NCBI RefSeq assembly: GCF_045807065.1
Contig: NZ_JBJMIE010000064.1
Span: 1 to 15,903, forward strand
Length of the DNA: 15,903 nt
Direction: 5' to 3'
DNA from: Actinophytocola sp045807065
GTDB taxonomy: Bacteria; Actinomycetota; Actinomycetes; Mycobacteriales; Pseudonocardiaceae
The position numbers were made by a program, and so were the translations under genes. The first letter of the stretch is position 1, and every line of letters starts with the position of its first letter. Shown here piece after piece: positions 1-7,471 of the stretch. The notes under the pieces are model-generated. The model had not been told where the DNA came from. It saw only the letters and a list, made by a program, of their open reading frames with translations, and did no database searches.

Positions 1-233
1 CACGTGGCCGAGATCGCTTCGACCAGCGCTCGCGCGGTGCGGAAACTGCCGCCGCCAGGGCCGTCCGTCCCCACGAAGTCGGTGTCACAGAACCGGCAGA
101 TCGCGCCCGCCCGGCCCGACTCGCGACCGTTCCACAGATTACAAGCGGCGAACCGGCAGAACACCGCAGGTCGCCCAGTGTGGAAACCCTCGCCCTGCAG
201 CGTGTAAAAAATCTCCTTGACCTGATAGTTCAT
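1..233 (-). CDS. queE: QueE, 7-carboxy-7-deazaguanine synthase (partial, runs off left edge)
   Basis: This is a radical SAM enzyme that converts 6-carboxy-tetrahydropterin to 7-carboxy-7-deazaguanine, the step before QueC in preQ0 synthesis. Only the first 77 residues or so are in the window. They read MNYQVKEIFYTLQGEG and then carry cysteines at residues 31, 46 and 49, the CX14CX2C spacing of the Burkholderia-type QueE cluster-binding loop (rather than the usual radical SAM CX3CX2C), followed by CDTDFVGTDG. The ATG (231-233) overlaps the queC stop as ATGA, so translation is probably coupled. The gene is on the minus strand and its C-terminus lies beyond position 1. The identification is confident; whether the full gene is intact cannot be seen. 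Confidence 0.93.
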   Translation of the reverse strand, partial: MNYQVKEIFYTLQGEGFHTGRPAVFCRFAACNLWNGRESGRAGAICRFCDTDFVGTDGPGGGSFRTARALVEAISAT

Positions 234-943
234 CGCATAGCAGCCGTAGGCGCCGCCAGCGCGGGATCGGTCAGCCCGAGCTCGGCGAAGCCACGACCGC
301 GCAGCAAACAGGAATCGCATGTGCCGCACGCCCGGCCGCCAGCGCCCGGGTCATAGCAACTATGGGTGAGCGCATAGTCAACACCCAGTTCCAAACCACG
401 CTGAATGGTCTGCGCCTTGGTCAACTCGATCAACGGCGTGTGGATCCTCAGCCGCTGGCGACCCTCCACCCCAGCCTTCGTGGCCAAGTTAGCCATCGAC
501 TCATACGCCGAGATGTACTCCGGCCGACAGTCCGGATACCCGCTGTAATCTAATGCATTCACCCCGATGAACACATCGCTGGCTCCGATCGTCTCGGCCC
601 AAGCCAGAGCAAACGACAGGAAGATCGTGTTCCGGGCGGGCACATAAGTGACTGGAATCTCCGTCGAGCCCACATCCTCTATCCGGTCGTGATGTGGGAC
701 CGCGACATCCGCCGTCAAGGCCGAACCCCCGAACACGCGAAGATCAATATCAGCCACCACGTGCGTCGTCGCGCCTAGCGCCTCGGCCACGCGACAGGCC
801 GCAGCCACCTCCACCTCATGTCGCTGCCCATACCGGAAGCTCAACGCATACGGCATATACCCCTCGTCCCGGGCCATCGCCAATACGGTCGCTGAGTCCA
901 GACCACCGCTAAGCAGGACGATCGCCTTCAGCCCAGTGCCCAT
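230..943 (-). CDS. queC: QueC, 7-cyano-7-deazaguanine (preQ0) synthase
   Basis: QueC is an ATP-dependent cytosolic enzyme that turns 7-carboxy-7-deazaguanine into preQ0, the precursor of queuosine in tRNA, of 7-deazaguanine DNA modifications and of some nucleoside antibiotics. The 237-residue product is the usual length. It has the PP-loop SGGLDS (residues 12-17) and the C-terminal zinc-binding cysteines 196, 206, 209 and 212 (CxxCxxC after HSCYDPGAGG). The ATG at 941-943 is preceded by a good Shine-Dalgarno GGAGGT about six bases away. The stop overlaps the queE start (ATGA). The presence of queE and the complete metal site argue for genuine preQ0 synthesis rather than the QueC-like proteins of Qat or CBASS systems. 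The end use of preQ0 cannot be told from this window. Confidence 0.96.
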   Translation of the reverse strand: MGTGLKAIVLLSGGLDSATVLAMARDEGYMPYALSFRYGQRHEVEVAAACRVAEALGATTHVVADIDLRVFGGSALTADVAVPHHDRIEDVGSTEIPVTYVPARNTIFLSFALAWAETIGASDVFIGVNALDYSGYPDCRPEYISAYESMANLATKAGVEGRQRLRIHTPLIELTKAQTIQRGLELGVDYALTHSCYDPGAGGRACGTCDSCLLRGRGFAELGLTDPALAAPTAAMR

Positions 944-1309
944 GCCGCACCTCCAAAGATCAGTCCGTAGCCGTGTAAGACGATCTACTCGTCAAGAAAG
1001 TACACGGTTGTAAGCCGGTCAAGGTGGCGACACAGGGCGAATAGCACCAGCAGCGGCTTGTGGTGAGCGCTGCCGTTGCCGCTGGTGTTGCCGCAACGAC
1101 GCGAGCAGGCAGCACCTCAGCCGCCGACGTCGGCTCGGATATCGGCGTGGACGTTGACCCGGTCACCACGTCGGCAATCATGGCCGATCACCCACGACTA
1201 CCGCGACCACCGCTGTGCGCGGCGACGCTGGGTGTCGTACCCGTGTGGTACACCCTGGGGTGTCGCGTTGACCAGGAGTGCTGGCGTCGGGCTGTAAGGG
1301 AGGAGCGGG
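944..1309. other. Intergenic region between divergent queC and the GIY-YIG gene
   Basis: I see no convincing gene here. Open frames exist on both strands, but they have low-complexity Ala/Thr/Val content and no family resemblance. TTGAC-like hexamers occur on the minus strand (TTGACG at 991-996, TTGACC at 1017-1022) and on the plus strand (around 1154 and 1268), but none has a well-spaced, convincing -10 partner. The region must hold the promoters for both divergent genes. I found no preQ1-type riboswitch aptamer that I could recognise. Confidence 0.5.
1250..1263. promoter_or_regulatory. 14-bp inverted repeat upstream of GIY-YIG gene, possible operator
   Basis: The sequence ACACCC-TG-GGGTGT is a perfect 6-bp inverted repeat with a 2-bp spacer, ending 46 bases before the GTG start at 1310. 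Its position suits an operator, but a palindrome this short can arise by chance in GC-rich DNA. A related string (ACCCTGGGGTGTC) recurs inside the downstream gene near 1623, which weakens the case. Confidence 0.25.
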
Positions 1310-1918
1310 GTGGAGGAAGAAGTCCATCGGGACGTGGCGGAGGGGTTGCTGAATCCAGGGAGGGTGTACTCGCGTGTGGAGGCGACGTCGAGGAGGTCCG
1401 TGGTGCCTGCTCGATCGGGTGTCTACGCGTGGTACTTCGACGAGGTGCCGTCGGGTGTACCGACCGAGGGGTGTCGGGTCAGTGCATTCGGGACGTTGTT
1501 GTATGTCGGGATCGCGCCGAAGGCGCCGCCGGCGAACGGTGCGCGGCCGAGTAAGCGGCATCTTCGTCAGCGCATCGGCTATCACTTCGGTGGGAACGCC
1601 TATGGTTCCACGCTGCGGTTGACCCTGGGGTGTCACCTCACCGAGCGGTTGGGGATCGAGCTTCGTCGTGTGGGCAGCGGCACTCGGCTGACCTTCACCA
1701 AAACCGGCGAGGCACGACTCAGCGAGTGGATGGGCGCTCACGGTCGGGTGGCGTTCATCCTCGATGAGCAGCCGTGGAAGCTGGAACACGAACTCATCAG
1801 CCGTGAGGTCCTGCCGTTGAACATCGCCGACAACGCCCACAGCCCGTACTACGGGTCGCTGCGCGCGCTTCGCGACCAGCACAAGAGGCGGGCGCGTGAA
1901 CTGCCTGTCACGTCCTGA
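1310..1918 (+). CDS. GIY-YIG nuclease-like protein
   Basis: This 202-residue protein has the two signature strands of the GIY-YIG fold: GVYAWYF (residues 37-43) and LLYVGIAP (63-70). They are followed by a basic helix with Arg86 and Arg88, His92 in the YHFGG stretch, a Glu-rich helix (WKLEHEL, 156-162) that would supply the metal-binding Glu, and PLN (169-171). Family knowledge suggests a metal-dependent single-strand cut in nucleic acid, but the substrate is unknown. The insertion between the GVY and YVG strands is longer than in UvrC or Slx1. The start is GTG at 1310, chosen because GGGAGGAG lies six to nine bases upstream. It stands alone; its 3' end converges with the DUF6884 remnant about 20 bases away. 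In this setting it may be a restriction or defence nuclease, which is inference. Confidence 0.75.
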   Translation: MEEEVHRDVAEGLLNPGRVYSRVEATSRRSVVPARSGVYAWYFDEVPSGVPTEGCRVSAFGTLLYVGIAPKAPPANGARPSKRHLRQRIGYHFGGNAYGSTLRLTLGCHLTERLGIELRRVGSGTRLTFTKTGEARLSEWMGAHGRVAFILDEQPWKLEHELISREVLPLNIADNAHSPYYGSLRALRDQHKRRARELPVTS

Positions 1919-1938
1919 CCGGCGCCCGACGCGGTCGG

Positions 1939-2328
1939 CTACCCGTCCGGGGCGGGGTGGCGCCAGGGTGTGTGCGGGTCGTTGGGGCCCCGGGTTGAGC
2001 AGAGTGTAGCCAGGACCTGTCGTTGGTGGCCGATACCTCGGGTGTCCAGGTAATGGTCATGGATGCGAGGGCGGTGGTCGGGTGGTTCGAGCAGTTCGTG
2101 GGCGGCGAGCAGCTTGGCGAGGTAAGGGCGTGGAAGGAAGGCGTGAATGTCGGTGCCGGCCTCGGTCAACGGCATCAGTTGGGCGGCCACGATGGTCGTC
2201 GGGACCGCGTCCCGATCGGTCATCTTCTGGTCGTAGGGCTCGACATGTGTGTCCAGGTCGAGCAGGCCGTGCCGCGCTGACAGGATCCGCACCAACACTC
2301 GGCGGCCTGCGGCGCGGGCCAGCGGCTC
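1939..2328 (-). pseudogene. DUF6884 protein remnant, N-terminus missing
   Basis: The readable frame has a clear DUF6884 core: ILSARHGLLDLDTHVEPYD, then a proline/leucine-rich middle (FLPRPYLAKLL) and a C-terminal RGIGHQRQVL. DUF6884 proteins normally begin with a strand and a Cys-containing loop plus an LYTS/FR segment before the LSA-HGL motif. Here an in-frame TGA at 2329-2331 leaves only about 16 residues before that motif. The first possible start is a GTG at 2296-2298, with no good ribosome site. The missing 5' part coincides with the point where the plus-strand ATPase homology begins, so the gene seems to have been cut there. The function of DUF6884 is unknown. A short functional version is possible but less likely. 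Confidence 0.6.
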
Positions 2329-4524
2329 TCATCTACCTCGTGTGTCAGGCCGAGCCCCGCCGGTCCACGTTCGTGGCGACCGCGCTGCCCTTCACCGCGG
2401 CCAGCCCTTACCGCGACACCCCGGGTGACACCGCGCCGGAGATGTTCTATGGGCGGACGGAGGAATTGGCCGCAGTCATTGACCTCAACGGTCCCTCATT
2501 CATCTCCGGCGGCCGCCAGCTGGGCAAGTCTGCACTCCTCAGGGCGGCCCAGCGACGGTTTCAGGAGTCGGGCCCTGGTCGGCACGCGGTGCTCACCAGC
2601 GTCTTCACTGTAGGTGGTGACGGGCGCCCGGAGCGGTTGTGGGGAGCGCTGTGGCCCCTGCTCGTGGACATCGGTGTGGTGGACGGCGTCACCCTGCCGG
2701 AAGGTGCCGACGTAGCCGAGGCCGTGTACGACGCGACGTTGCGCTGGTTGCGGGTCGACACCAGTCGCGCGCTCCTGATCCTGCTGGACGAGGCCGACGC
2801 GTTCCTGGACGCCGACGCCGTGGGAGCACGATTCATCCATGTCGACTGGTGCAGGAGGCTGATGCTGGACTCGAACCGGAGGGCCAAGGTGGTCTTCGCG
2901 GGGCTGCACCGCACGGCCCGCTTCGAGTCCCTCCCCAACCAGCCACTGTCCCACCTGGGCAGACCGCTCACTGTCGGTCCGCTACGGCCGCAACACGCGC
3001 ACGACCTGCTCACCAAACCGCTCTCCACGCTCGGGTTCACCTTCGACGACGTCATCGCCCTACCCGCCAGGATCCTCGCGATGGCCAACAACCTCCCGGC
3101 CCTGCTGCAGCTGTTCGGGGAGGCACTCGTCGAGCACCTGACCGCTCGGCCCGTCCCCGACGGCGGACCACCGCAGCAGATCTCGGGTGAGGACGTCGAC
3201 GACGTGTTCTTCGATCCCGACCTGCGGGCGGCCTTCCGCGAGAAGTACGTCCTCACTCTCAACCTCGACCACCGCTACCTGGTCATCGCGTACACCGTGG
3301 CCGAGGCGGCGCACGAACGCGGGATCGATGCGAGCCTGACACTCGGCGAGCTGTCCGAGATGGCACGCCTGCACTGGCCGGCGGGCTTCAGTGGCGTCGG
3401 CGCTGACGACTTCAACGGCCTCGTGACGGAGTGCGTGGACCTCGGAGTACTGGCGCTCGACGGAGGCGGGTACCGGCTGCGAACCCCCTACGTGCTCAGG
3501 CTGCTCGGAACCGAGGAGGAGGTGCTCGAGACCCTGTACACGGCCCCGGAGCGTCTGGTGCGGCCCTCGACCTCCGACGGCGGGTCCTACCGCCGCGCGT
3601 TCAAGCAGATCAGATCCCCGCTGACCGAGCGGCAGCTCGGCAGGCTGTTCGACGCGCGCAGGGAGGCCCTCGTCATCGTCGGTTCCCCCGGCTCTGCGAA
3701 GTGACGCGGTTCCACTCGCCCTCCAGGATGCGGTGGAGGCCGGTGCCGCACCCGCACCGACGGGGTTCGGCCGCGTCGAGACCGTGACGCCTGACGGCGT
3801 CGCGGCAGCGGTCACCCGGGCGGCGAAGAGCCCGACCCTACTCGTGGTCGACGGGCATGCGCTGTCTCCCGCGGCGTTCGACGCCGTGCTCGACGCGGCC
3901 AACAACGCGGTCACGTCGGCGAAGTCCGACGTCACAGTTGCCGTGGTCGGGTCGCCCGCGAACGCCACCGCATGGGTGAAGCGCGCCAATCGCATCGACC
4001 TGGCACGGGTCGACGAACCCGGCCTGCGCATGTGGTGCTACGAGGACGGCCTGCCGTTCCGTGACGAAGAGTCCCGGGCGCGGCTGTTGGCGATAACGGG
4101 CGGGTGGATGAAGGCATTGGCGCACGCCAGGCAACTCGCCACAGCCAAAGGTGCCGCTGTCAACAGCGGGAAGTTGCTGAAGGACGTGAAAACCTGGCTC
4201 ACCTCGGGTGACGGTCGCAAGCTGGTCGCTGAGGCAGGAGTCGGGCCGGCCAATCCCGTGCTCGCGGAGACCTTCCTCTCCGTCGCGAACCTGGTCGGGC
4301 CGGACGGGGAAAACACCTGGTCGCTCGTCGAACTGCTCAAGCTCGACAAAGACCGGGTCGACCTGGAAAGGCTCGCGACCGAGGCTGGCTTCGACTCGCT
4401 CGACGACGTCGTCACCGCCCTGTCCGCGCTCGGATGCCTCACCGACGCCGCCACCGGCCGGCTCCGCCCGGAACCGACACTGGCCGAGCTGGTGCTCAAC
4501 GGCGCAGGCGGCTCGACGACATGA
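2325..4524 (+). pseudogene. P-loop ATPase of the EMFYGR/GGRQLGKS type, 5'-truncated and frameshifted
   Basis: Recognisable homology starts abruptly near 2325 (LIYLVCQAEPRRSTFVATALPF). It continues through EMFYGR (2442-2459), a Walker A GGRQLGKS (2508-2531), a Walker B LLILLDEAD (2772-2798) and a sensor-like VVFAGLHR. A winged-helix-like region and a helical C-terminal part follow. Proteins with this PY-EMFYGR-GGRQLGK segment are, as I recall, large multidomain ATPases in which this module is preceded by several hundred residues. Those are absent here, and upstream is the antisense DUF6884 remnant. The frame ends at a TGA (3702-3704) and the homologous reading resumes in the next frame (SDAVPLALQDAVEAG...). 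Removing one C from the C5 run at 3685-3689 restores a continuous frame to 4524. The stop overlaps the next gene as ATGA. This is a decayed gene, or an intact C-terminal part with a sequencing error. Confidence 0.7.
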
Positions 4525-6700
4525 CCGGGACGATCGTGGCACCTGTCCTCCCAGACACCATCGTGGAGGTGCTGCGTGCCGCCGCGGCGATCGTGGCGAC
4601 ACGTACTTCTCAAGACGTCGATCCCGAGAGGGTGCTGAACCACCCGCAGGGCGTCGCGCATCTGCTCGCACTGCTCGAGCGGTCGGCCGCGTTGCGAGTC
4701 GCTACCGCGACGAATCTGCGGGGCCGACTGCCTGGTCACGCCGACGGTCTCACGGCAGATCTGGTCGCGGTCGACGCCGAAACGGCCCAGTGCGCTGTCG
4801 GCGCGGTGCGCGCGTTGCTTTCGGAGCACCGGCGGGCGGCCAAGCGGGCGTCGCGGCAGGCGGAGCGGGACGGACGTGCCTCGGCGAAGGAGCGTCAGGA
4901 AGCGCGCGCGGCACGGCGCCTGACGGAGGTGCGGGAGGCGCGGGATCGCGCACGAGCTCAGGCCAAACAGGCTGAGTCGGCGGCGTCCGCGCTGCGGCGC
5001 GAGATGGCCGACCTGACGGCCGAGCTATCGCGGATGCTCGATCGTGCCGAGGCGGCCGAGACCCGGCTGACCAGCGCGCGTCGTGCGGCCGAGGACCCCG
5101 TGCAGGCGGCCGCGTCATTGGCGGCTGCCTGCACGCCGCAGGCGGACAGCCGGTTCAGGGACAGCCGTGGTGTCGGGCCAGGAAAACCGGCGCGAGTCGA
5201 CCCAGGCAGGCCGACGGCTCCGTCTCGCGTGGACATGTCGCGACTGGTCGAAGCCGCTGGCATCGCCGGTTTCGCTGCCGATGTCGCCGCGACCGTGGGC
5301 AACTGGTCGCCCGCCCTCCTCACCGCCTACGTGACCCCTCCGCGTCCGCCGGCCCAGGTGCGTGAACGCGTCCTCCAGGTTGCCGTGCTCGGGGGTGGCC
5401 GGTCGATCGGTGGCTCCTGCGTGCTGATCACGGCCGGCGATACCCGATTGCTGATCGACGCCGGTACTCGTCCTACGGGACGCTCGACGGCGGAGATGGC
5501 GCCAGAGCGCATCGACCAGGCCGTCGCCGGGCCACTGCACGGTATTGTCGTGACCCACGCCCACAACGACCACGCGGGCTGGGTCCCCGCACTGCTGATC
5601 GATCAGCCCGGTATCCCGGTGTTCGCCACCAGTGCCACCGCCGCGCTCCTGGCCACGATGTGGTTGGACTCCGCGAAGGTGCTCGCGCGCCGCGGCGACG
5701 AGAACGACGCGGCGGAAGCCTTCCCCGCGCCCTACCTACGCGAGGACGTCAAGCACGCTCTCGAGCAGGTCCGCGAGGTCCCATTCGGAACACGTACGCG
5801 CATCGGGGACGTTGAGGTCGAGATCTTCCCCGCAGGACACATTATCGGCGGCGCGGGTGTCGTCGTACACGCGTACGGCCGTCGCGTCGTCGTCTCCGGC
5901 GACGTGTCGAGACCCGGGCAGAGCACGGTCGGCGGCATCGAGGTGCCGGAGTCGGCCAGGGGTGCCGACCTGTTGCTCCTCGAGTCGACATACGGTGGTT
6001 CCGGCCGGATGCCACACCGGTCCGCCGAGGCGGGGCGGTTGGTCGACGACGTCGCCGCAGTAACGGGAGCGGGGGGATGAGTCCTGATCCCGGCGTTCGC
6101 GCTCGGCCGGGCCCAGGAGATCGCACTCGTCCTCTCCTCGGCGCTCCCCGACACCGACGTGCTGATCGACGGTCTCGCCCGCGACGTCAGCACTATCTAC
6201 GAGCAGTACCCCGGGCCGAACGGCGATCCGCTGCGGATCTTCGGCAAGCGAGTACGCCGGTCCAGGGAACTCGCAGGCAGATCGCGTCCCTGCGCAGTGG
6301 CGTCGTGATCGCCACCTCGAGGATGCTGGCCGCCGGTCCTGCGGTGGCTTGGGCCGAGGCGCTGCTACCTGACCCGGCCGCAGGCGTCATGCTGGTGGGG
6401 TACCAGAGCGAGAACTCGCCAGGAGCGAAGCTGCTGGACCTGGCCGAAAGCGGCGGTGAGTTCGAGCTACCGGGATCCGGCGGATTCCCGGTACGGGTTC
6501 CCGTGAACGCACGGGTGGGCCGCTACGGCCTCGGCGCCCACGCGACCGCCGACGAGTTGGTGTCCATCAGCGCCGAGGTCGCCGCGAACGCCGTGATGCT
6601 CGTGCACGGCACGCCGACGGGGCAGGCCATCCTGGCCGACCGCCTGCGTAAGCGTGGGCAGCGAGTGGTGTCATCCGACGAGTGGACATCCGCCGGATGA
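4521..6700 (+). pseudogene. Coiled-coil / metallo-beta-lactamase / beta-CASP protein with premature TGA and frameshift
   Basis: The ATG at 4521 overlaps the ATPase stop (ATGA). Residues 100-190 are Ala/Arg/Glu-rich and form a likely coiled coil; 280-519 hold an MBL fold with HAHNDH (346-351), His440 in PAGHIIGG, Asp461 in SGD and beta-CASP motif A LESTYGG (Glu488). After residue 519 an in-frame TGA (6078-6080) interrupts the motif that continues directly as VLIPAFALGRAQE, so it looks like a nonsense change. Near 6258-6260 a missing base shifts the frame; the last part (IATSRML, VHGTPTGQ, with the beta-CASP C-motif histidine) follows in the new frame to a TGA at 6698-6700. Intact relatives (CPSF-73/RNase J-like) process RNA or DNA ends. 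Restored length would be about 726 residues. If both disruptions are real the product loses beta-CASP function. Confidence 0.8.
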
Positions 6701-7471
6701 CATGTCGCCCGTGTGCGTTGTCGCTCCAACGATTCCTTCGGCCACGTGTAGCAAATGGACGCCGGTGCTTTGGCGTGGCTCGTTCGGTCAAAGCTATCGA
6801 TGAAGGAGAAGGAGAAAATCGGGAGAGTTCACTATGCCGTTGATGAGGTAAACTGCATTCAACGGACCTGAGCTTCTCTGTTTTATGCAGGGGGTTCTCT
6901 ATTTCTGCAGGTCGGGGAATCGTGATAATGACGCTGGGGGACAAGTCCACTTGCCTTTAGGGCAAGGGGTCGCCTTTCCGAGTGCGCCTGCGCAGAGCGT
7001 CGAGATCCTACATCGTATCGCGTCGTCGACCTGTCGATGACTGCTGCTGGGAGGGCATTCTCGTCAAAGACGCGATCGCACGGTGCGCCCATCAGTCGCT
7101 GGCCACGTGCTGTGTCATGTTGGCGTTCGAGCCGGTGCGGCCGTGCACGGTGACGGTCGGCGAGTACGGCTCCTCGTGGAAGTCGGCCGCGTCGGTGAAA
7201 CGACGCCAGGTCCTCCGGCTGGGCTCGGCAGCAGTCCCGGACGGCACCGAAACCGCTCGAACTACCTGTACTAGGGAATGTGAGGTCTGACCACGAGGCA
7301 TGGCCGTGTCCTCTACAGGCTCCTCGCTCCTGAGACCGGCAACGGTAATGTCCGCGGGGCGACGAACGCACCCAGTCGTTCCGTGCTCCAGAGGAGGAAC
7401 GATTCCGGTGGTTGCTGCAACGGCGTGGCGGCCCTGCGCGATGGTGAAAGTGTTCATCAGGGACGGGATCC
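6701..7471. other. Gene-poor region with structured repeat and a possible gene remnant
   Basis: The first 260 bases are lower in GC than the surroundings and contain the first copy of the 126-bp direct repeat. From about 7092 to 7250 both a minus-strand frame (ending in FTDAADFHEEPYSPTVTVHG and MTQHVASD, stop at 7092-7094) and the opposite plus-strand frame share G/C-rich third positions. One of them is probably true or former coding sequence. The minus reading looks more protein-like, but I recognise no family and no convincing start. From 7300 to 7471 I see a purine-rich GAGGAGG near 7391 and no supported gene. Promoters for the hydrolase operon should lie here. Confidence 0.4.
6799..6924 (+). 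repeat. 126-bp direct repeat, copy 1 (structured non-coding element)
   Basis: This segment matches 13572-13697 with 14 mismatches and no gaps (about 89%). Conserved blocks start with a purine-rich stretch (GATGAAGGAGAAGG) and include TTCACTATGCCGTT, GGTAAACTGCATTCAACGG and GCAGGGGGTTCTC. The mismatches cluster in two short windows. Within it CCGTTGA (6837-6843) can pair with TCAACGG (6859-6865), and GACCTG (6865-6870) with CAGGTC (6908-6913). Weak similarity continues about 20 bases upstream. It begins about 98 bases after the beta-CASP gene end. The tiny frame ATG...TAA inside it (five codons) follows a Shine-Dalgarno-like run. Function unknown. Confidence 0.85.

Noticed and set aside
4..207. 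67-codon open frame on the plus strand
   Set aside because: It is the antisense shadow of queE, whose CX14CX2C motif is on the minus strand.
230..943. QueC-like component of a Qat or type IV CBASS defence system
   Set aside because: It has the complete zinc and PP-loop motifs of true QueC and is directly coupled to queE; none of the other Qat or CBASS partners is present.
1060..1554. 164-codon plus-strand frame upstream of and across the GIY-YIG gene
   Set aside because: Gly/Arg/Val-rich with no family features; it overlaps the better supported frame that starts at 1310 with a good ribosome site.
1917..1936. Possible terminator between the convergent GIY-YIG and DUF6884 genes
   Set aside because: Only a 5-bp GACCG/CGGTC stem with no extension and no T-tract.
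2082..2324. N-terminal extension of the ATPase frame
   Set aside because: Arg/Gly-rich translation antisense to the DUF6884 remnant; family resemblance begins only near 2325.
6799..6924. Repeat as a tRNA-derived attachment site or ribosomal element
   Set aside because: No cloverleaf or T-loop consensus is visible, and copies 89% identical do not fit an exact att core.
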